In this document: in pieces, positions 1 to 9,893 of the stretch
How positions within the stretch are numbered: the stretch's first letter is position 1
How the letters are laid out: every line of letters begins with the position of its first letter
Origin: Hyphomicrobiales bacterium
Lineage (GTDB): Bacteria; Pseudomonadota; Alphaproteobacteria; Rhizobiales; Devosiaceae
Direction: 5' to 3'
Assembly: GCA_900470445.1 (NCBI GenBank)
Contig: UCAU01000060.1
Span: 1 to 37,684, forward strand
Length of the DNA: 37,684 nucleotides
Program-made: the position numbers and the translations under genes
The notes under the pieces: model-generated
The model's database searches: none
What the model saw: the letters and a program-made list of their open reading frames with translations, nothing else
Told to the model about the DNA's origin: nothing

Positions 1-11
1 ACGAGAATCCA

Positions 12-33
12 CATTCCCGCCTGCGCGGGAATG
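12..33. repeat. REP-like palindromic hairpin
   Basis: A perfect 9-bp inverted repeat (CATTCCCGC / GCGGGAATG) closes a CTGC tetraloop. This is the shape of the short extragenic REP palindromes common in proteobacteria. It could instead be the hairpin of a terminator for a gene left of the window, but no T-tract follows on the plus strand. The rest of 34-200 shows no gene, only the strong ribosome site GGAGGAGGA before the next gene. Confidence 0.6.
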
Positions 34-200
34 ACCCGGTAGTGTAGCGGCCACGCAGTCTTCACAATTTTCCGAGCTGGGGGCGACAATCTGCCGCAGC
101 TAGGCTATTCTTCCTCGTCTAGCAGGTCGCGCTTCGTGGCCGAAGCGATGTTACCCGGTCATGCGACGCGACCTCCCCATGTTCTGGAGGAGGACATTTC

Positions 201-1052
201 ATGGCGAATTTTCACGTCATCGGTGGCGCCACCGAGGTGCTGGACCACCCAACAGTTCGAAAAATCACCCTGGCCGACCTGTTCGACGCCCTCAAACGCG
301 GCGCGTCCGATTTTTGGGCCAAACCGTCCCATTATGTGCTGCTCACTTTGATCTATCCGATTGTGGGTATCGTGCTGGCGGTGTGGATGTCGGGCTATCA
401 CACCTGGCCCCTGCTCTATCCGCTGATGGGCGGCTTTGCCCTGATCGGCCCCTTCGCCGCCATCGGGCTTTATGAAATCAGCCGCCGGCGCGAATTGGGG
501 CTCGATACCTCCTGGATCCACGCTTTCGAGGTGCTGCGCTCGCCCGCCATCGCCTCGATTGCCGCTATCGGGGTATTCCTCTTCGCCGTGTTCACCCTCT
601 GGCTGACGGCGGCGCAGGGGCTTTATGAAAACCTCTTCGGCTCTTCCGCGCCCACCCAGCTCAGCGCCCTGATCAATCAGGTGCTGACCACGCCGGAAGG
701 CTGGACGCTGCTGATCGTGGGGAACCTGCTGGGCCTGGCCTTTGCCGTGATCACGCTGTGCACCACGGTGGTGGCCTTTCCGCTGCTGCTCGATCGCGAT
801 GTCGGCGCCTATGTCGCTGTGACCACCTCGATCCGCGCGGTGCTGAAAAACCCCATCCCCATGCTGGCCTGGGGCCTGATCGTCGCCATCGGACTGGCGC
901 TGGGGTCGCTGCCGCTGTTTGTCGGGCTAGCCGTGGTGATCCCGATTTTTGGCCATGCCACCTGGCACCTCTATCGCAAGGTCATCGAGCCGGTCGAAAT
1001 GGCGCCGCGCCCGCGTCGCCGTGCATCTACGGCCAAAGCAAGAACTCGCTAA
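201..1052 (+). CDS. DUF2189 family integral membrane protein
   Basis: A 283-residue inner-membrane protein of the DUF2189 family, whose function is unknown. It has a soluble N-terminus of about 45 residues. Hydrophobic segments then lie near residues 46-65, 70-92, 115-140, 165-195 and 215-250, followed by a short, very basic tail (RPRRRAS...). The ATG at 201 follows an excellent ribosome site (GGAGGAGGA at 187-195), which fixes the start. In alphaproteobacteria such proteins are often annotated as 'DUF2189 domain-containing' or loosely as cytochrome c oxidase subunit-like. Nothing here supports an enzymatic role. It stands alone, with 72 bases before the next small membrane gene. The family call is from recognition of the sequence pattern, not a search. 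Confidence 0.8.
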   Translation: MANFHVIGGATEVLDHPTVRKITLADLFDALKRGASDFWAKPSHYVLLTLIYPIVGIVLAVWMSGYHTWPLLYPLMGGFALIGPFAAIGLYEISRRRELGLDTSWIHAFEVLRSPAIASIAAIGVFLFAVFTLWLTAAQGLYENLFGSSAPTQLSALINQVLTTPEGWTLLIVGNLLGLAFAVITLCTTVVAFPLLLDRDVGAYVAVTTSIRAVLKNPIPMLAWGLIVAIGLALGSLPLFVGLAVVIPIFGHATWHLYRKVIEPVEMAPRPRRRASTAKARTR

Positions 1053-1124
1053 AGCCTGAACATTCCGCCATAATCCTGGGCACCGGTTCCTCTGGCCGGT
1101 GCCCTTGTCTTTGGCCGAGATGTC

Positions 1125-1430
1125 ATGCGTCGCTTCCTGATCACCGCCGTACCCATCATCCTTGCCGTGCTCTGTGCCCTCGCCATCGTGCCGTGGCTGT
1201 TGGGCGTTCCGGGCACCGACAATAATTACGCCAAGGGCTGGACCATCGGCTTTTATGCCCTGCTGGCCTATCTCACCGTCTTCATCGTCCTGGCCATTTT
1301 GCGCGTCGCCGCCCATCTGGGTTGGTTCCGCTTTCCCGCCCATACCGCCGATAGTCTGTCCTGGTCGGCCGTGCTGGGTTTCGTCATCGCGCAGGGCCTT
1401 GCCTGGTGGCTGATTCTGGCTGGCAATTGA
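1125..1430 (+). CDS. small hypothetical membrane protein
   Basis: A 101-residue protein with three likely membrane spans: residues 4-26 (a signal-anchor-like N-terminus), about 41-64 and about 81-98. The spans are linked by short polar loops, including GTDNNYAKGW. I do not recognise the family. Codon use and GC content match the neighbours, and the hydrophobic pattern shows this frame is the real one rather than the overlapping 83-residue frame. It lies 72 bases after the DUF2189 gene and 84 bases before mutS, so it may be transcribed with either. No catalytic motif is visible. Confidence 0.65.
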   Translation: MRRFLITAVPIILAVLCALAIVPWLLGVPGTDNNYAKGWTIGFYALLAYLTVFIVLAILRVAAHLGWFRFPAHTADSLSWSAVLGFVIAQGLAWWLILAGN

Positions 1431-1514
1431 GCGGGACAATGGCCCTTGCGCGGTTGTATCGGGCTGCAACCTGCCCTAGTTTGGCCGCTTCCTGCCGCAT
1501 AATTTAAAGCATTC

Positions 1515-4229
1515 ATGGACCAGTCGCTCCCCGACTCCGCATCCCTCTCGCCCGCCCCGGCCCTGACGCCGATGATGGCGCAATATTTCGAGATCAAGGC
1601 AGTCAATCCGGGCTATCTGCTGTTCTACCGCATGGGCGATTTCTACGAGCTGTTCTTCGAGGACGCCGAGATCGCCAGCGCTGCCCTGGGCATTGTGCTG
1701 ACCAAGCGCGGCAAGCATCTGGGCCAGGATATCGGCATGTGCGGCGTGCCGATCCACGCGGCCAACGACTACCTCAACAAGCTGGTCAAACTGGGCCATC
1801 GCGTGGCCATTTGCGAGCAGGTGGAAGACCCCAAGGAAGCCAAAAAGCGCGGCGCCAAATCGGTGGTCAAACGCGATGTGGTGCGGCTGATAACCGCCGG
1901 TACGCTGACCGAGGACGATCACCTCGATGCCCGCGCCAGTAATTTCCTCGCCGCCCTCGCCATGGTGCGGCATGGGGAAACCGATTTCGCCCTGGCCTGG
2001 ACCGATGTGTCGACGGGAGAAAGCTTCACCGCCGATCTCGCCGCCGATCAATTGCAGGATGAATTGGCCCGCATCGATCCGGCCGAGTTGATCCTGAGCG
2101 AGGCGACACGCCTGGCTTTGGTGGAGCGGCATCTATTCGCGCCCGCCTGGCAGCCGATCAGCCATATCGCCCCGGCGCAAAGCTTTGACAGCGAAGCGGC
2201 ATCGGCCACCTTGCGCGACGCCTTTCCCGGCGGTGCTTTTGACCCATCCGCGCTGTCCCGCGCCGCACGTTCGGCTTTGGGCGCCATCGTCGCCTATGTC
2301 AGCGACAGCCAGAAGGGCGTCGGCGTCGCCCTGCGCGCGCCCGTGCTGGGCGCTACTGCCCGCAGCATGGCGATTGATCAGGCTACCCGCGCGAGTTTGG
2401 AACTGCACCAAACCCAGCGCGGCCAGCAACGCGGCTCGTTGCGCAACGCCATTGATCTCACCGTTACCGCCCCCGGCTCGCGCCTGCTCTCGGCGCGTTT
2501 GGCGGCGCCGCTGGCGGATGCGGCGGCGATCAATGAACGGCTCGATGCCGTCTCGGTTCTCGCCGGCGATACCATGCTCAATGGCCGCCTGCGCAGCGAT
2601 CTCAAGGCTGTGCCCGATCTGGCCCGCGCCCTGACGCGATTGGCACTCGATCGCGGCGGGCCGCGCGATCTGGCCGCCATCGGCAAGGCCGTCAGTGCCG
2701 CTCTTGCGCTGTCAAGCCATTTTGCCCGGATCGATGACGTTCCCACGGTCCTTGCCCGGCTCTCGGCGACCCTGGCCGCTGCCCCCGCGCCGTTGGCCTC
2801 CATGCTGGCGCTGGCGCTGGATGATGAATTGCCGCTGTTCAGCCGCGATGGCGGCTTTGTGCGCAAGGGCTATGACCAGACCCTCGATGACGAACGGGCG
2901 CTGGCTAGCGAGACTCGTGCTGTCGTCGCCGCGCTGCAGGCGCGGCTGATCGAGGAAACCGACGTCCGCTCGCTCAAGATCCGGCATAATGGCGTGCTCG
3001 GCTATTTCGTCGAAGTGCCCGCCGCCCATGGCACCAGGCTGCTCGAAGAGCCGCATCGCCAGAGCTTTATCCATCGCCAGACGCTGGCCAATGCCATGCG
3101 CTTCACCACGACCGAATTGGCCGATCTCGAAGGCCGCATTGCCCGCGCCCATGAGGCGGCGCTCGATATCGAGGTGAGGATTTTTTCGAGCCTGCGCAGC
3201 GAGGCTCTCGGCCGCACCGATGCCTTACGCGAACTCGCCGATGCCCTGGCCGAACTCGACGTCACCGCCGCGCTGGCTCATCTCGCCGCAACCCGCAATT
3301 ATGCCCGGCCGGAAATCGACACTTCCCTGGCCTTTGAGATCAAGGCCGGCCGCCATCCGGTGGTCGAGGATATGGTGCAGGCCGAGGGCCATAGCTTTGT
3401 CGCCAATGACGCGGACCTCTCCGGCGCCGACGATATTGGCGGGGGCCGGCTCTGGCTGGTTACCGGCCCCAATATGGGCGGCAAATCGACCTTTCTGCGC
3501 CAGAACGCGCTGATCGCCATCCTGGCGCAAATGGGCAGTTTCGTGCCCGCGGCGTCGGCCCATATCGGGGTCATCGACCGGGTCTTTTCGCGTGTCGGCG
3601 CCAGTGACGACATAGCCCATGGCCGCTCGACCTTCATGGTCGAAATGGTCGAAACCTCGGCCATTCTCAATCGCGCCACCCGCCGCTCGCTGGTCGTGCT
3701 CGACGAAATCGGCCGCGGCACCGCGACCTTCGATGGTCTCTCCATCGCCTGGGCGGCCGTCGAAGCTTTGCACGAAACCACCGGCTGCCGGGCTCTGTTC
3801 GCCACCCATTTCCACGAGCTGACGAGCCTGGCTAAAACCCTCTCGCGCGTGTCCAATGTCACCATGAAGGTGCGCGAATGGGAGGGCGAGGTAGTGTTCC
3901 TGCATGAAGTGGGGCCCGGCGCCGCCGACCGTTCCTATGGCATCCAGGTGGCGCGCTTGGCCGGCCTGCCCGAACCGGTGCTTGCCCGCGCCCGCCAGGT
4001 GCTTGATATTCTCGAGCAACGCTCGGCTGGAACGGCCTCTTCCAGCCAGAAGGCCAGCGTGTTAGATGATCTGCCGCTCTTTGCCCATCAGCCTGCTGCC
4101 AAACCGGCGGGTCCTGATCCAGTCCATGCCGCGCTCGACGCCGTTCGTCCCGACGAAATGACCCCCAAGCAAGCGATCGAAGCCCTCTACGAACTAAAGA
4201 AACTCCGCGATGACGCTCGCCGAAGCTGA
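1515..4229 (+). CDS. mutS: DNA mismatch repair protein MutS
   Basis: MutS recognises base mismatches and small loops and recruits MutL for post-replicative repair. The 904 residues cover the whole family architecture. The mismatch-reading Phe-X-Glu motif is F43-Y44-E45, in GDFYELFF. Connector, lever and clamp domains follow. The ABC-type ATPase has its Walker A (GPNMGGKST) near residue 651, Walker B (VVLDEIGRGT) near 727, and the ATHFHEL switch region after that. A C-terminal tail of about 100 residues ends in the helical part used for tetramerisation. The last 20 bases overlap glnD, which suggests translational coupling. The mutS-glnD-murJ order is common in alphaproteobacteria. Confidence 0.97.
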   Translation: MDQSLPDSASLSPAPALTPMMAQYFEIKAVNPGYLLFYRMGDFYELFFEDAEIASAALGIVLTKRGKHLGQDIGMCGVPIHAANDYLNKLVKLGHRVAICEQVEDPKEAKKRGAKSVVKRDVVRLITAGTLTEDDHLDARASNFLAALAMVRHGETDFALAWTDVSTGESFTADLAADQLQDELARIDPAELILSEATRLALVERHLFAPAWQPISHIAPAQSFDSEAASATLRDAFPGGAFDPSALSRAARSALGAIVAYVSDSQKGVGVALRAPVLGATARSMAIDQATRASLELHQTQRGQQRGSLRNAIDLTVTAPGSRLLSARLAAPLADAAAINERLDAVSVLAGDTMLNGRLRSDLKAVPDLARALTRLALDRGGPRDLAAIGKAVSAALALSSHFARIDDVPTVLARLSATLAAAPAPLASMLALALDDELPLFSRDGGFVRKGYDQTLDDERALASETRAVVAALQARLIEETDVRSLKIRHNGVLGYFVEVPAAHGTRLLEEPHRQSFIHRQTLANAMRFTTTELADLEGRIARAHEAALDIEVRIFSSLRSEALGRTDALRELADALAELDVTAALAHLAATRNYARPEIDTSLAFEIKAGRHPVVEDMVQAEGHSFVANDADLSGADDIGGGRLWLVTGPNMGGKSTFLRQNALIAILAQMGSFVPAASAHIGVIDRVFSRVGASDDIAHGRSTFMVEMVETSAILNRATRRSLVVLDEIGRGTATFDGLSIAWAAVEALHETTGCRALFATHFHELTSLAKTLSRVSNVTMKVREWEGEVVFLHEVGPGAADRSYGIQVARLAGLPEPVLARARQVLDILEQRSAGTASSSQKASVLDDLPLFAHQPAAKPAGPDPVHAALDAVRPDEMTPKQAIEALYELKKLRDDARRS

Positions 4230-7008
4230 AGCCAAGCCGCGAAAACCCCAGTTCGCGCTGAAAAGCGCCGAAACCCTGTTGGCTGAACTGGATGCTGCCA
4301 TCGGCGATGAAGCGCCCAAAAGCGCCGCCGCCCGCGCCGTCGTCCTGGCCCATATGCGCCAGACCCTGGCCGCCGCGCGCAAATCGGCCGAAGAAGAATT
4401 GCTCGCCAATGGCAAGGGCACCCGTTGCGCGCAAAATCTGTCCGACGCGCAGGACGAGATCATCACCGCGGTCTATCTGTTCGCCACCAGCCGGGTCTAT
4501 CCGGTCGACAATCCCTCAGGCGCCGAGGCTATCGCGCTCTCCGCCGTTGGCGGCTATGGCCGCGGCACGCTGGCGCCCGGTTCTGATATCGATCTGCTGT
4601 TCATCCTGCCCTATAAGCAGACGCCCTGGGGCGAGCAGGTCACCGAATATATCCTCTATCTGCTGTGGGATCTGGGCCAGAAGGTCGGCCATGCCGTCCG
4701 CTCGGTCGATGAGAGCATCCGCATGGCCCGCGCCGACATGACCGTGCGTACCGCCACGCTCGAGGCGCGTTACCTGACCGGCGACAAGGCGCTGTTCGAC
4801 CAATTGGTCCGGCGCTTTGAAACCGAGATCATGCCCAAGACCGGGCCGGAATTCATTGCCGCCAAAATGGCTGAGCGCGATGAACGGCACAAGGCAATGG
4901 GCAATACCCGCTATGTGGTCGAGCCCAATATCAAGGACGGCAAGGGCGGGTTGCGCGACCTCAACACCCTGTTCTGGATCGGCAAATATTTCTACCAGGT
5001 CAAAACCAGCCATGAACTCGTCGGCAAAGGCGTGCTGTCCAATGGCGAATATCGTCTATTCTCGCGCGCCGAGGACTTTTTGTGGGCGGTGCGGTGTCAC
5101 CTGCATTTCCTCACCGGCCGCGCCGAAGAAAAGCTGACCTTTGACGTGCAGCCCGAACTGGCCCACCGCATGGGCTATGCCCAGCGCCTGGGCATGCTGG
5201 GCGTCGAGCGCTTCATGAAGCGCTATTTCCTGGTCGCCAAGGATGTGGGGGATTTGACCCGCATCATCTGCGCTTCTCTGGAATTCAACCACGCCAAGGA
5301 CATGGATCTGGTGGGCCGCGTGCTGGCCCCGTTCCGTTCCGGCAAGTCGAGGATCAAGGGCGAAAGCGATTTCGTGCTCGATACCGGCCGGCTCAATATC
5401 GCCGCCCCCGACGTGTTCGAGAAGGATCCGGTCAACCTGATCAAGATTTTCCTCGTCGCCGGGCGCGAGGAATTGCTGTTCCATCCCGATGCCATCAAGG
5501 TCATCTCCCGCTCGCTGCGCCTGATCGACAACAAGGTGCGCAACGACGCCAAGGCGAACAGCTATTTCCTGACCATCCTGACCGCGCCCATGTCGGTCGA
5601 GCGCATCCTGCGCGCCATGAATGAGAGCGGTGTTCTGGGCAAGTTCGTGCCCGATTTCGGCAAGATCGTCGCGCTGATGCAATTCAACATGTACCACCAT
5701 TATACGGTGGACGAGCATCTGATCCGCTCGGTCGGCGTCATGGCCGATATCGCCAATGGCGGCCTGCGCGATCAGTTGCCGCTGACCCATGAATTGCTGC
5801 CCCAGCTCAACGATACCCGCCTGCTCTATGTTGCGCTGTTCCTGCACGATATCGCCAAGGGCCGCCCGGAAGATCACTCTATTGCCGGCATGCGCATTGC
5901 CAAAAAGCTCTGCCCGCGCTTTGGCCTCACCCCGGCCGAAACCGATACGGTCAGCTGGCTGATCGAGCATCACCTGCTGATGAGCGAGATCGCCCAGGCC
6001 CGCGACATCCAGGACCCCGAAACCGCCAAGGCCTTTGCCGACGTGGTGCAATCCCCGCAGCGCCTGGCGCTACTGATGATCCTTACCGCCTGCGATATTC
6101 GCGCCGTCGGCCCCGGCGTCTGGACCGGCTGGAAGGGCAGCCTGCTGCGCGCGCTCTACTATGCCACCGAACCTTTATTGTCCGGCGGCCACAGTCAGGT
6201 CACCCAGTCGGACCGCATCGAAGCCGCGCGCCGCCAGCTGGCCGAAAAGCTCGACACCTGGCTGCCCGCCGATGTCGAAGCCTATATGGCCCGCCATTAC
6301 GATCATTACTGGCTGCGGGCCGAGCCCGAATTGCAGTTCGAGCATGCCCGCATGATCCGCCAGGCCGATAGCTCCGGTGAAACCTTTGCCGGCTCGATCC
6401 GCATCAAGGCCTTCGAGGGCATCACCGAAGTCAGCTTCTACATGGCCGACCACCCGCGCCTGCTCTCGCTGATCGCCGGCGCCTGCACCATGCAGGATGC
6501 TTCGATCATCGGCGCGCAGATCTTCTCGACCCGCGATGGCCGCGCCATCGACACCTTCCGGCTGCGCCGCTCCTTCACCTCTGACGAGGACGAAAAGGTC
6601 CGCGCCACCCGCATCATCGATACGGTCCGCCAATTGCTGCAGGGCAAGCGGCAGATCCTGATCGATCTGGGCAAGGAAAGCCGCCACAACAAGCGCCTTA
6701 AGCCGTTCGCCCTGCCCGCCCAGGTCTCGGTGAGCAACGCGCTATCGGAAAAGTTCACTGTCATCGAGGTGTCCGGCCTCGACCGCATGGGCCTGCTCCA
6801 CGCCATGACGCGCGAAATTTCCGATCTCAACCTCACCATCGGCTCGGCCCACATTGGCACCTATGGCGAAAAGGCCGTCGACGTCTTCTACGTTACCGAT
6901 TTGACCGGCCAGAAGATCATGTCCAAGCCGCGCCAGCGCAAAATCCATGATGCGTTGATGAATGTGTTCCACCCCAAGCCGGCGGAACAGAAGGTGGTCA
7001 ATGGCTAG
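4210..7008 (+). CDS. glnD: bifunctional PII uridylyltransferase / uridylyl-removing enzyme GlnD
   Basis: GlnD senses glutamine. It uridylylates the PII proteins (GlnB/GlnK) when nitrogen is scarce and removes the group when glutamine is plentiful. In order, the 932 residues show a nucleotidyltransferase domain with GGYGRG near 114-119 and the metal-binding GSDIDLL near 124-130, and the GlnE/GlnD helical linker with KDGKGGLRDL. The HD hydrolase domain (LHDIAKG, then DHS) is near 543-555. Two C-terminal ACT domains that bind glutamine start near 737 and 848. The length and all key residues are normal for the family. The start lies inside the end of mutS (20-base overlap), so the two are probably co-translated. 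Confidence 0.97.
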   Translation: MTLAEAEAKPRKPQFALKSAETLLAELDAAIGDEAPKSAAARAVVLAHMRQTLAAARKSAEEELLANGKGTRCAQNLSDAQDEIITAVYLFATSRVYPVDNPSGAEAIALSAVGGYGRGTLAPGSDIDLLFILPYKQTPWGEQVTEYILYLLWDLGQKVGHAVRSVDESIRMARADMTVRTATLEARYLTGDKALFDQLVRRFETEIMPKTGPEFIAAKMAERDERHKAMGNTRYVVEPNIKDGKGGLRDLNTLFWIGKYFYQVKTSHELVGKGVLSNGEYRLFSRAEDFLWAVRCHLHFLTGRAEEKLTFDVQPELAHRMGYAQRLGMLGVERFMKRYFLVAKDVGDLTRIICASLEFNHAKDMDLVGRVLAPFRSGKSRIKGESDFVLDTGRLNIAAPDVFEKDPVNLIKIFLVAGREELLFHPDAIKVISRSLRLIDNKVRNDAKANSYFLTILTAPMSVERILRAMNESGVLGKFVPDFGKIVALMQFNMYHHYTVDEHLIRSVGVMADIANGGLRDQLPLTHELLPQLNDTRLLYVALFLHDIAKGRPEDHSIAGMRIAKKLCPRFGLTPAETDTVSWLIEHHLLMSEIAQARDIQDPETAKAFADVVQSPQRLALLMILTACDIRAVGPGVWTGWKGSLLRALYYATEPLLSGGHSQVTQSDRIEAARRQLAEKLDTWLPADVEAYMARHYDHYWLRAEPELQFEHARMIRQADSSGETFAGSIRIKAFEGITEVSFYMADHPRLLSLIAGACTMQDASIIGAQIFSTRDGRAIDTFRLRRSFTSDEDEKVRATRIIDTVRQLLQGKRQILIDLGKESRHNKRLKPFALPAQVSVSNALSEKFTVIEVSGLDRMGLLHAMTREISDLNLTIGSAHIGTYGEKAVDVFYVTDLTGQKIMSKPRQRKIHDALMNVFHPKPAEQKVVNG

Positions 7009-7027
7009 GCAGGGTGGCGTTGTGCAC

Positions 7028-7161
7028 CCCTCACCTCTCCCTTTGGGGGAGAGGTCGACGGCGAAGCCGGCGGGTGAGGGGGCCTTCCCCCAACACCAGG
7101 CCAGGAAAATGCCCCCTCACCCGGCCCTGCGGGCCGACCTCTCCCCCAAAGGGAGAGGTGA
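7028..7161. repeat. long inverted repeat (BIME-like), glnD-murJ spacer
   Basis: Two arms of about 50 bases, at roughly 7028-7080 and 7111-7161, are near-perfect reverse complements apart from an internal variable stretch of about 13 bases. Each arm contains its own small palindrome, CTCTCCC-TTTGG-GGGAGAG. About 30 unpaired bases lie between the arms. Elements of this type (CTCTCCC...GGGTGAGGG) are abundant between genes in many Hyphomicrobiales. The right arm ends about 18 bases before the murJ start and contributes the purine-rich run that would serve as its ribosome site. Confidence 0.85.
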
Positions 7162-7179
7162 AGAAGGCGCCTCCCCCTC

Positions 7180-8742
7180 ATGAGCCTCTACCGCAATTTC
7201 CTCTCCGTGGGCGGGCTGACCCTGGTCTCCCGCATTGCGGGCTTTGCCCGCGATGCGCTGATGGCCGCCGTGCTTGGCATCGGCCCCGCCGCCGACGCCT
7301 TCAATGCCGCCTTCCGCTTTCCCAATCTGTTCCGGCGGCTGTTTGCCGAAGGCGCGTTCAACACCGCCTTCGTGCCGATGTTCTCGACCGCGCTCGAAAC
7401 CCAAGGCGAAGAATCAGCCAAGCTGCTCGCCAGCCGCATCATGAGCTGGCTGGTCGCGGCTATCCTGATCGTCACCATCCTCGCCGAAATCTTCATGGAG
7501 CCCATTATGCGGGTCTTCGTGCCGGGGTTCGACGATCCGGAAAAATTCGCGCTGACGGTCTACCTGTCGCGCATCATGTTTCCCTACCTCGCCTGCATGT
7601 CGCTGATGGCGGCCTATGCCGGCATTCTGAACACGCTCGGGCGCTTTTTCGCTTCTGCCTTCGCGCCCATAATCCTCAACATCGTCAATATCGCCGCCCT
7701 CGTCCCGCTGGCCATCCTGGTGCTGGAAGACAAGGCCGATATCGCCTTCTGGGTGGCCATCGCCATGCTTCTGGGCGGCGTTGCGCAGCTTGCCTTGGTC
7801 TATGGTGCCGTGCGCCGCGCCAATTTCGTGCCGCGCCTGGGCATTCCCTGGCCCAATGCCGAAGTCAGACGTTTCTGGCTGCTGGCCATCCCGGCAATCC
7901 TGGCGGGGGGCATCACCCAGATCAATATTCTGGTGGGTACAGCGATTGCCTCAAGCGCCGACAATGCCATCTCCGTGCTGTCCTATGCCGACCGGCTCTA
8001 CCAGCTGCCGCTGGGCATTATCGGCATCGCCATCGGCACGGTGCTGCTGCCCGAGCTCAGCCGCCATCTCAGCGCCGGTCGCAATGCCGAGGCGGCACAA
8101 AGCCAGGACCAGTCGCTGCTGCTCTCCATGCTGCTCTCCATGCCTGCCGCCGCGGCGTTGGCCGCGCTTTCCGTCCCCATCGTCCGGGTGCTGTTCGAGC
8201 GCGGCGCCTTTGATGCCAGCGCCACCGTGCCCGTTGCCGAGGCGCTGGTCGGCTATGCCTGGGGCCTGCCCGCCTTCGTGCTGATCCGTGTGCTGCAGCC
8301 GGGCTTTTTCTCGCGCAAGGACACCATCACCCCCACCATTTTTGCGGGCCTCTCCGTGCTCGCCAATATCGGCATTTCGCTCTGGCTGTTCCCCAGCCTG
8401 CAACATGTCGGTATTGCGCTCGCCACCACCATTTCGTCCTGGCTCAATGCGGTGCTGCTGGCGCTCTTCCTCGCCCGGCGCGGCTATTTCGCCCTGCCCG
8501 CGGCCTCGCTGCGCAAACATCTGCTGACCATCGCCAGCAGCCTTGTCATGGCCGGTGTGCTCTATCTACTGGCCCAGCGCGCCACGGCGATCTTTGCCCC
8601 CGGCGCGCCTTTCCTGACCCAGGCTGCGGCGCTGTTCGCCATCTGCGTTTTCGGCTGCGTGGTCTATTTCACCCTGGTTCACATTACCGGGGCGCAAAAG
8701 CTGGGCATGCTGGCCAGCCGGCTGCGCCGCAAGCGGGCTTAG
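7180..8742 (+). CDS. murJ: lipid II flippase MurJ
   Basis: MurJ (MviN family) moves the peptidoglycan precursor lipid II across the inner membrane. The protein is 520 residues with about 14 hydrophobic spans. It opens with the family's typical sequence, in which SRIAGFARDALMAAVLG is followed by the FRFPNLFRRLFAEGAFNTAF segment. The charged residues in that region, including the Arg of SRIAGF and the RR of NLFRRL, fit the central cavity essential in characterised MurJ proteins. The ATG at 7180 begins MSLYRNF, a common MurJ start. Purine-rich sequence from the end of the inverted repeat sits upstream. Its place after glnD is conserved in related genomes. Confidence 0.96.
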   Translation: MSLYRNFLSVGGLTLVSRIAGFARDALMAAVLGIGPAADAFNAAFRFPNLFRRLFAEGAFNTAFVPMFSTALETQGEESAKLLASRIMSWLVAAILIVTILAEIFMEPIMRVFVPGFDDPEKFALTVYLSRIMFPYLACMSLMAAYAGILNTLGRFFASAFAPIILNIVNIAALVPLAILVLEDKADIAFWVAIAMLLGGVAQLALVYGAVRRANFVPRLGIPWPNAEVRRFWLLAIPAILAGGITQINILVGTAIASSADNAISVLSYADRLYQLPLGIIGIAIGTVLLPELSRHLSAGRNAEAAQSQDQSLLLSMLLSMPAAAALAALSVPIVRVLFERGAFDASATVPVAEALVGYAWGLPAFVLIRVLQPGFFSRKDTITPTIFAGLSVLANIGISLWLFPSLQHVGIALATTISSWLNAVLLALFLARRGYFALPAASLRKHLLTIASSLVMAGVLYLLAQRATAIFAPGAPFLTQAAALFAICVFGCVVYFTLVHITGAQKLGMLASRLRRKRA

Positions 8743-8820
8743 CCGCCGGGATGACAGCGCGCCCTAACGGATATAAGTGTTCCCCAATACAAGCGTAACT
8801 GAACCGCTAGGCTCTCCTTT

Positions 8821-9852
8821 ATGGCTTTCACCCCTCGCGTCTTTTCCGGCATCAAGCCCTCGGGCGATCTGCATCTGGGCAATTATCTCGGCGCCATTCG
8901 CCGCTTCGTGCCCCTGCAGGACACGCATGAGACCATCTATTGCGTGGTCGATATGCATGCCATCACCGTGTGGCAGGACCCGGTTGACCTCAAGCGCTGG
9001 ACCTATGAGATCGCCGCCGCCTATATCGCGGCGGGCGTCGACCCCAAAAAGTCGATCATTTTCAACCAGTCCCAGGTGATGGAACATGCCGAGCTGAGCT
9101 GGATTCTCAACTGCGTCGCCCGCATGGGCTGGATGGCGCGGATGACCCAGTTCAAGGACAAGGCCGGCGAAAACAGCGAGAACGTGTCGCTGGGCCTGTT
9201 CGCCTATCCCTCGCTGATGGCCGCCGATATCCTGCTCTACAAAGCCACCGGCGTGCCGGTGGGCGAAGATCAGAAACAGCATCTGGAACTGACGCGCGAC
9301 ATCGCCAAGAAGTTCAATCACGACTTCAAAAAGCAGATCAAGGCGCTGGGTCACAAGGGCGACTTCTTCCCCATCACTGAAACCCTGGCCACTGGCCCCG
9401 CCATGCGGGTCAAGTCGCTCAAGGATGGGTCCAAGAAGATGAGCAAGTCCGACGCCTCGGACCTCTCCACCATCTATATGATGGACGATGCCGACATGAT
9501 CGCCAAAAAGATCAAACGCGCCACCACCGATGCCGAGGCCCTGCCCAGCGAGGCTGAGGGCCTTGCTGGACGTCTCGAAGCGGAAAATCTCGTGGGCATC
9601 TATGCCGCCCTGTCCAATCGCAGCGTGGATGACGTGCTGGCCGAATTCGGCGGCCAGGGCTGGGGCACCTTCAAGCCGGCTTTGGCCGACCTTGCCGTCG
9701 CCGTACTCTCCCCCATTGCCGATGAAATGAAGCGGCTGGTCAGCGATCGCGGCGAAATGGACACCATCCTACGCAACGGCGCCCATCGAGCCCGCACCAT
9801 CGCCCAGCCGATCATGGACGATGTTCGCAATATCGTTGGCTTTATCCGCTGA
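8821..9852 (+). CDS. trpS: tryptophanyl-tRNA synthetase
   Basis: A class Ic aminoacyl-tRNA synthetase that charges tRNA-Trp. Its 343 residues match the normal bacterial length. The HIGH-type motif appears as HLGN (H18-N21) after SGIKPSGD, and the KMSKS loop is present unaltered near residues 206-211 (KKMSKSDA). The C-terminal helical domain that recognises the anticodon is complete. The gene begins 78 bases after murJ with only a weak ribosome site. No T-box, trp leader peptide or attenuator hairpin is visible in that spacer, so tryptophan-responsive control is not supported. Confidence 0.97.
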   Translation: MAFTPRVFSGIKPSGDLHLGNYLGAIRRFVPLQDTHETIYCVVDMHAITVWQDPVDLKRWTYEIAAAYIAAGVDPKKSIIFNQSQVMEHAELSWILNCVARMGWMARMTQFKDKAGENSENVSLGLFAYPSLMAADILLYKATGVPVGEDQKQHLELTRDIAKKFNHDFKKQIKALGHKGDFFPITETLATGPAMRVKSLKDGSKKMSKSDASDLSTIYMMDDADMIAKKIKRATTDAEALPSEAEGLAGRLEAENLVGIYAALSNRSVDDVLAEFGGQGWGTFKPALADLAVAVLSPIADEMKRLVSDRGEMDTILRNGAHRARTIAQPIMDDVRNIVGFIR

Positions 9853-9893
9853 TAAGCGCTCGCGTGCCAGGCAACAATAGCTAAGGAAGCGCA

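Noticed and set aside
7014..8213. A 399-codon plus-strand frame overlapping the inverted repeat and murJ
   Set aside because: It is the shifted frame of murJ. The translation is Arg/Pro-rich with no membrane spans, whereas the murJ frame is a complete MurJ.
8743..8820. Tryptophan-responsive leader (T-box or attenuator) before trpS
   Set aside because: The 78-base spacer has no Trp-codon leader peptide, no T-box sequence and no terminator hairpin.
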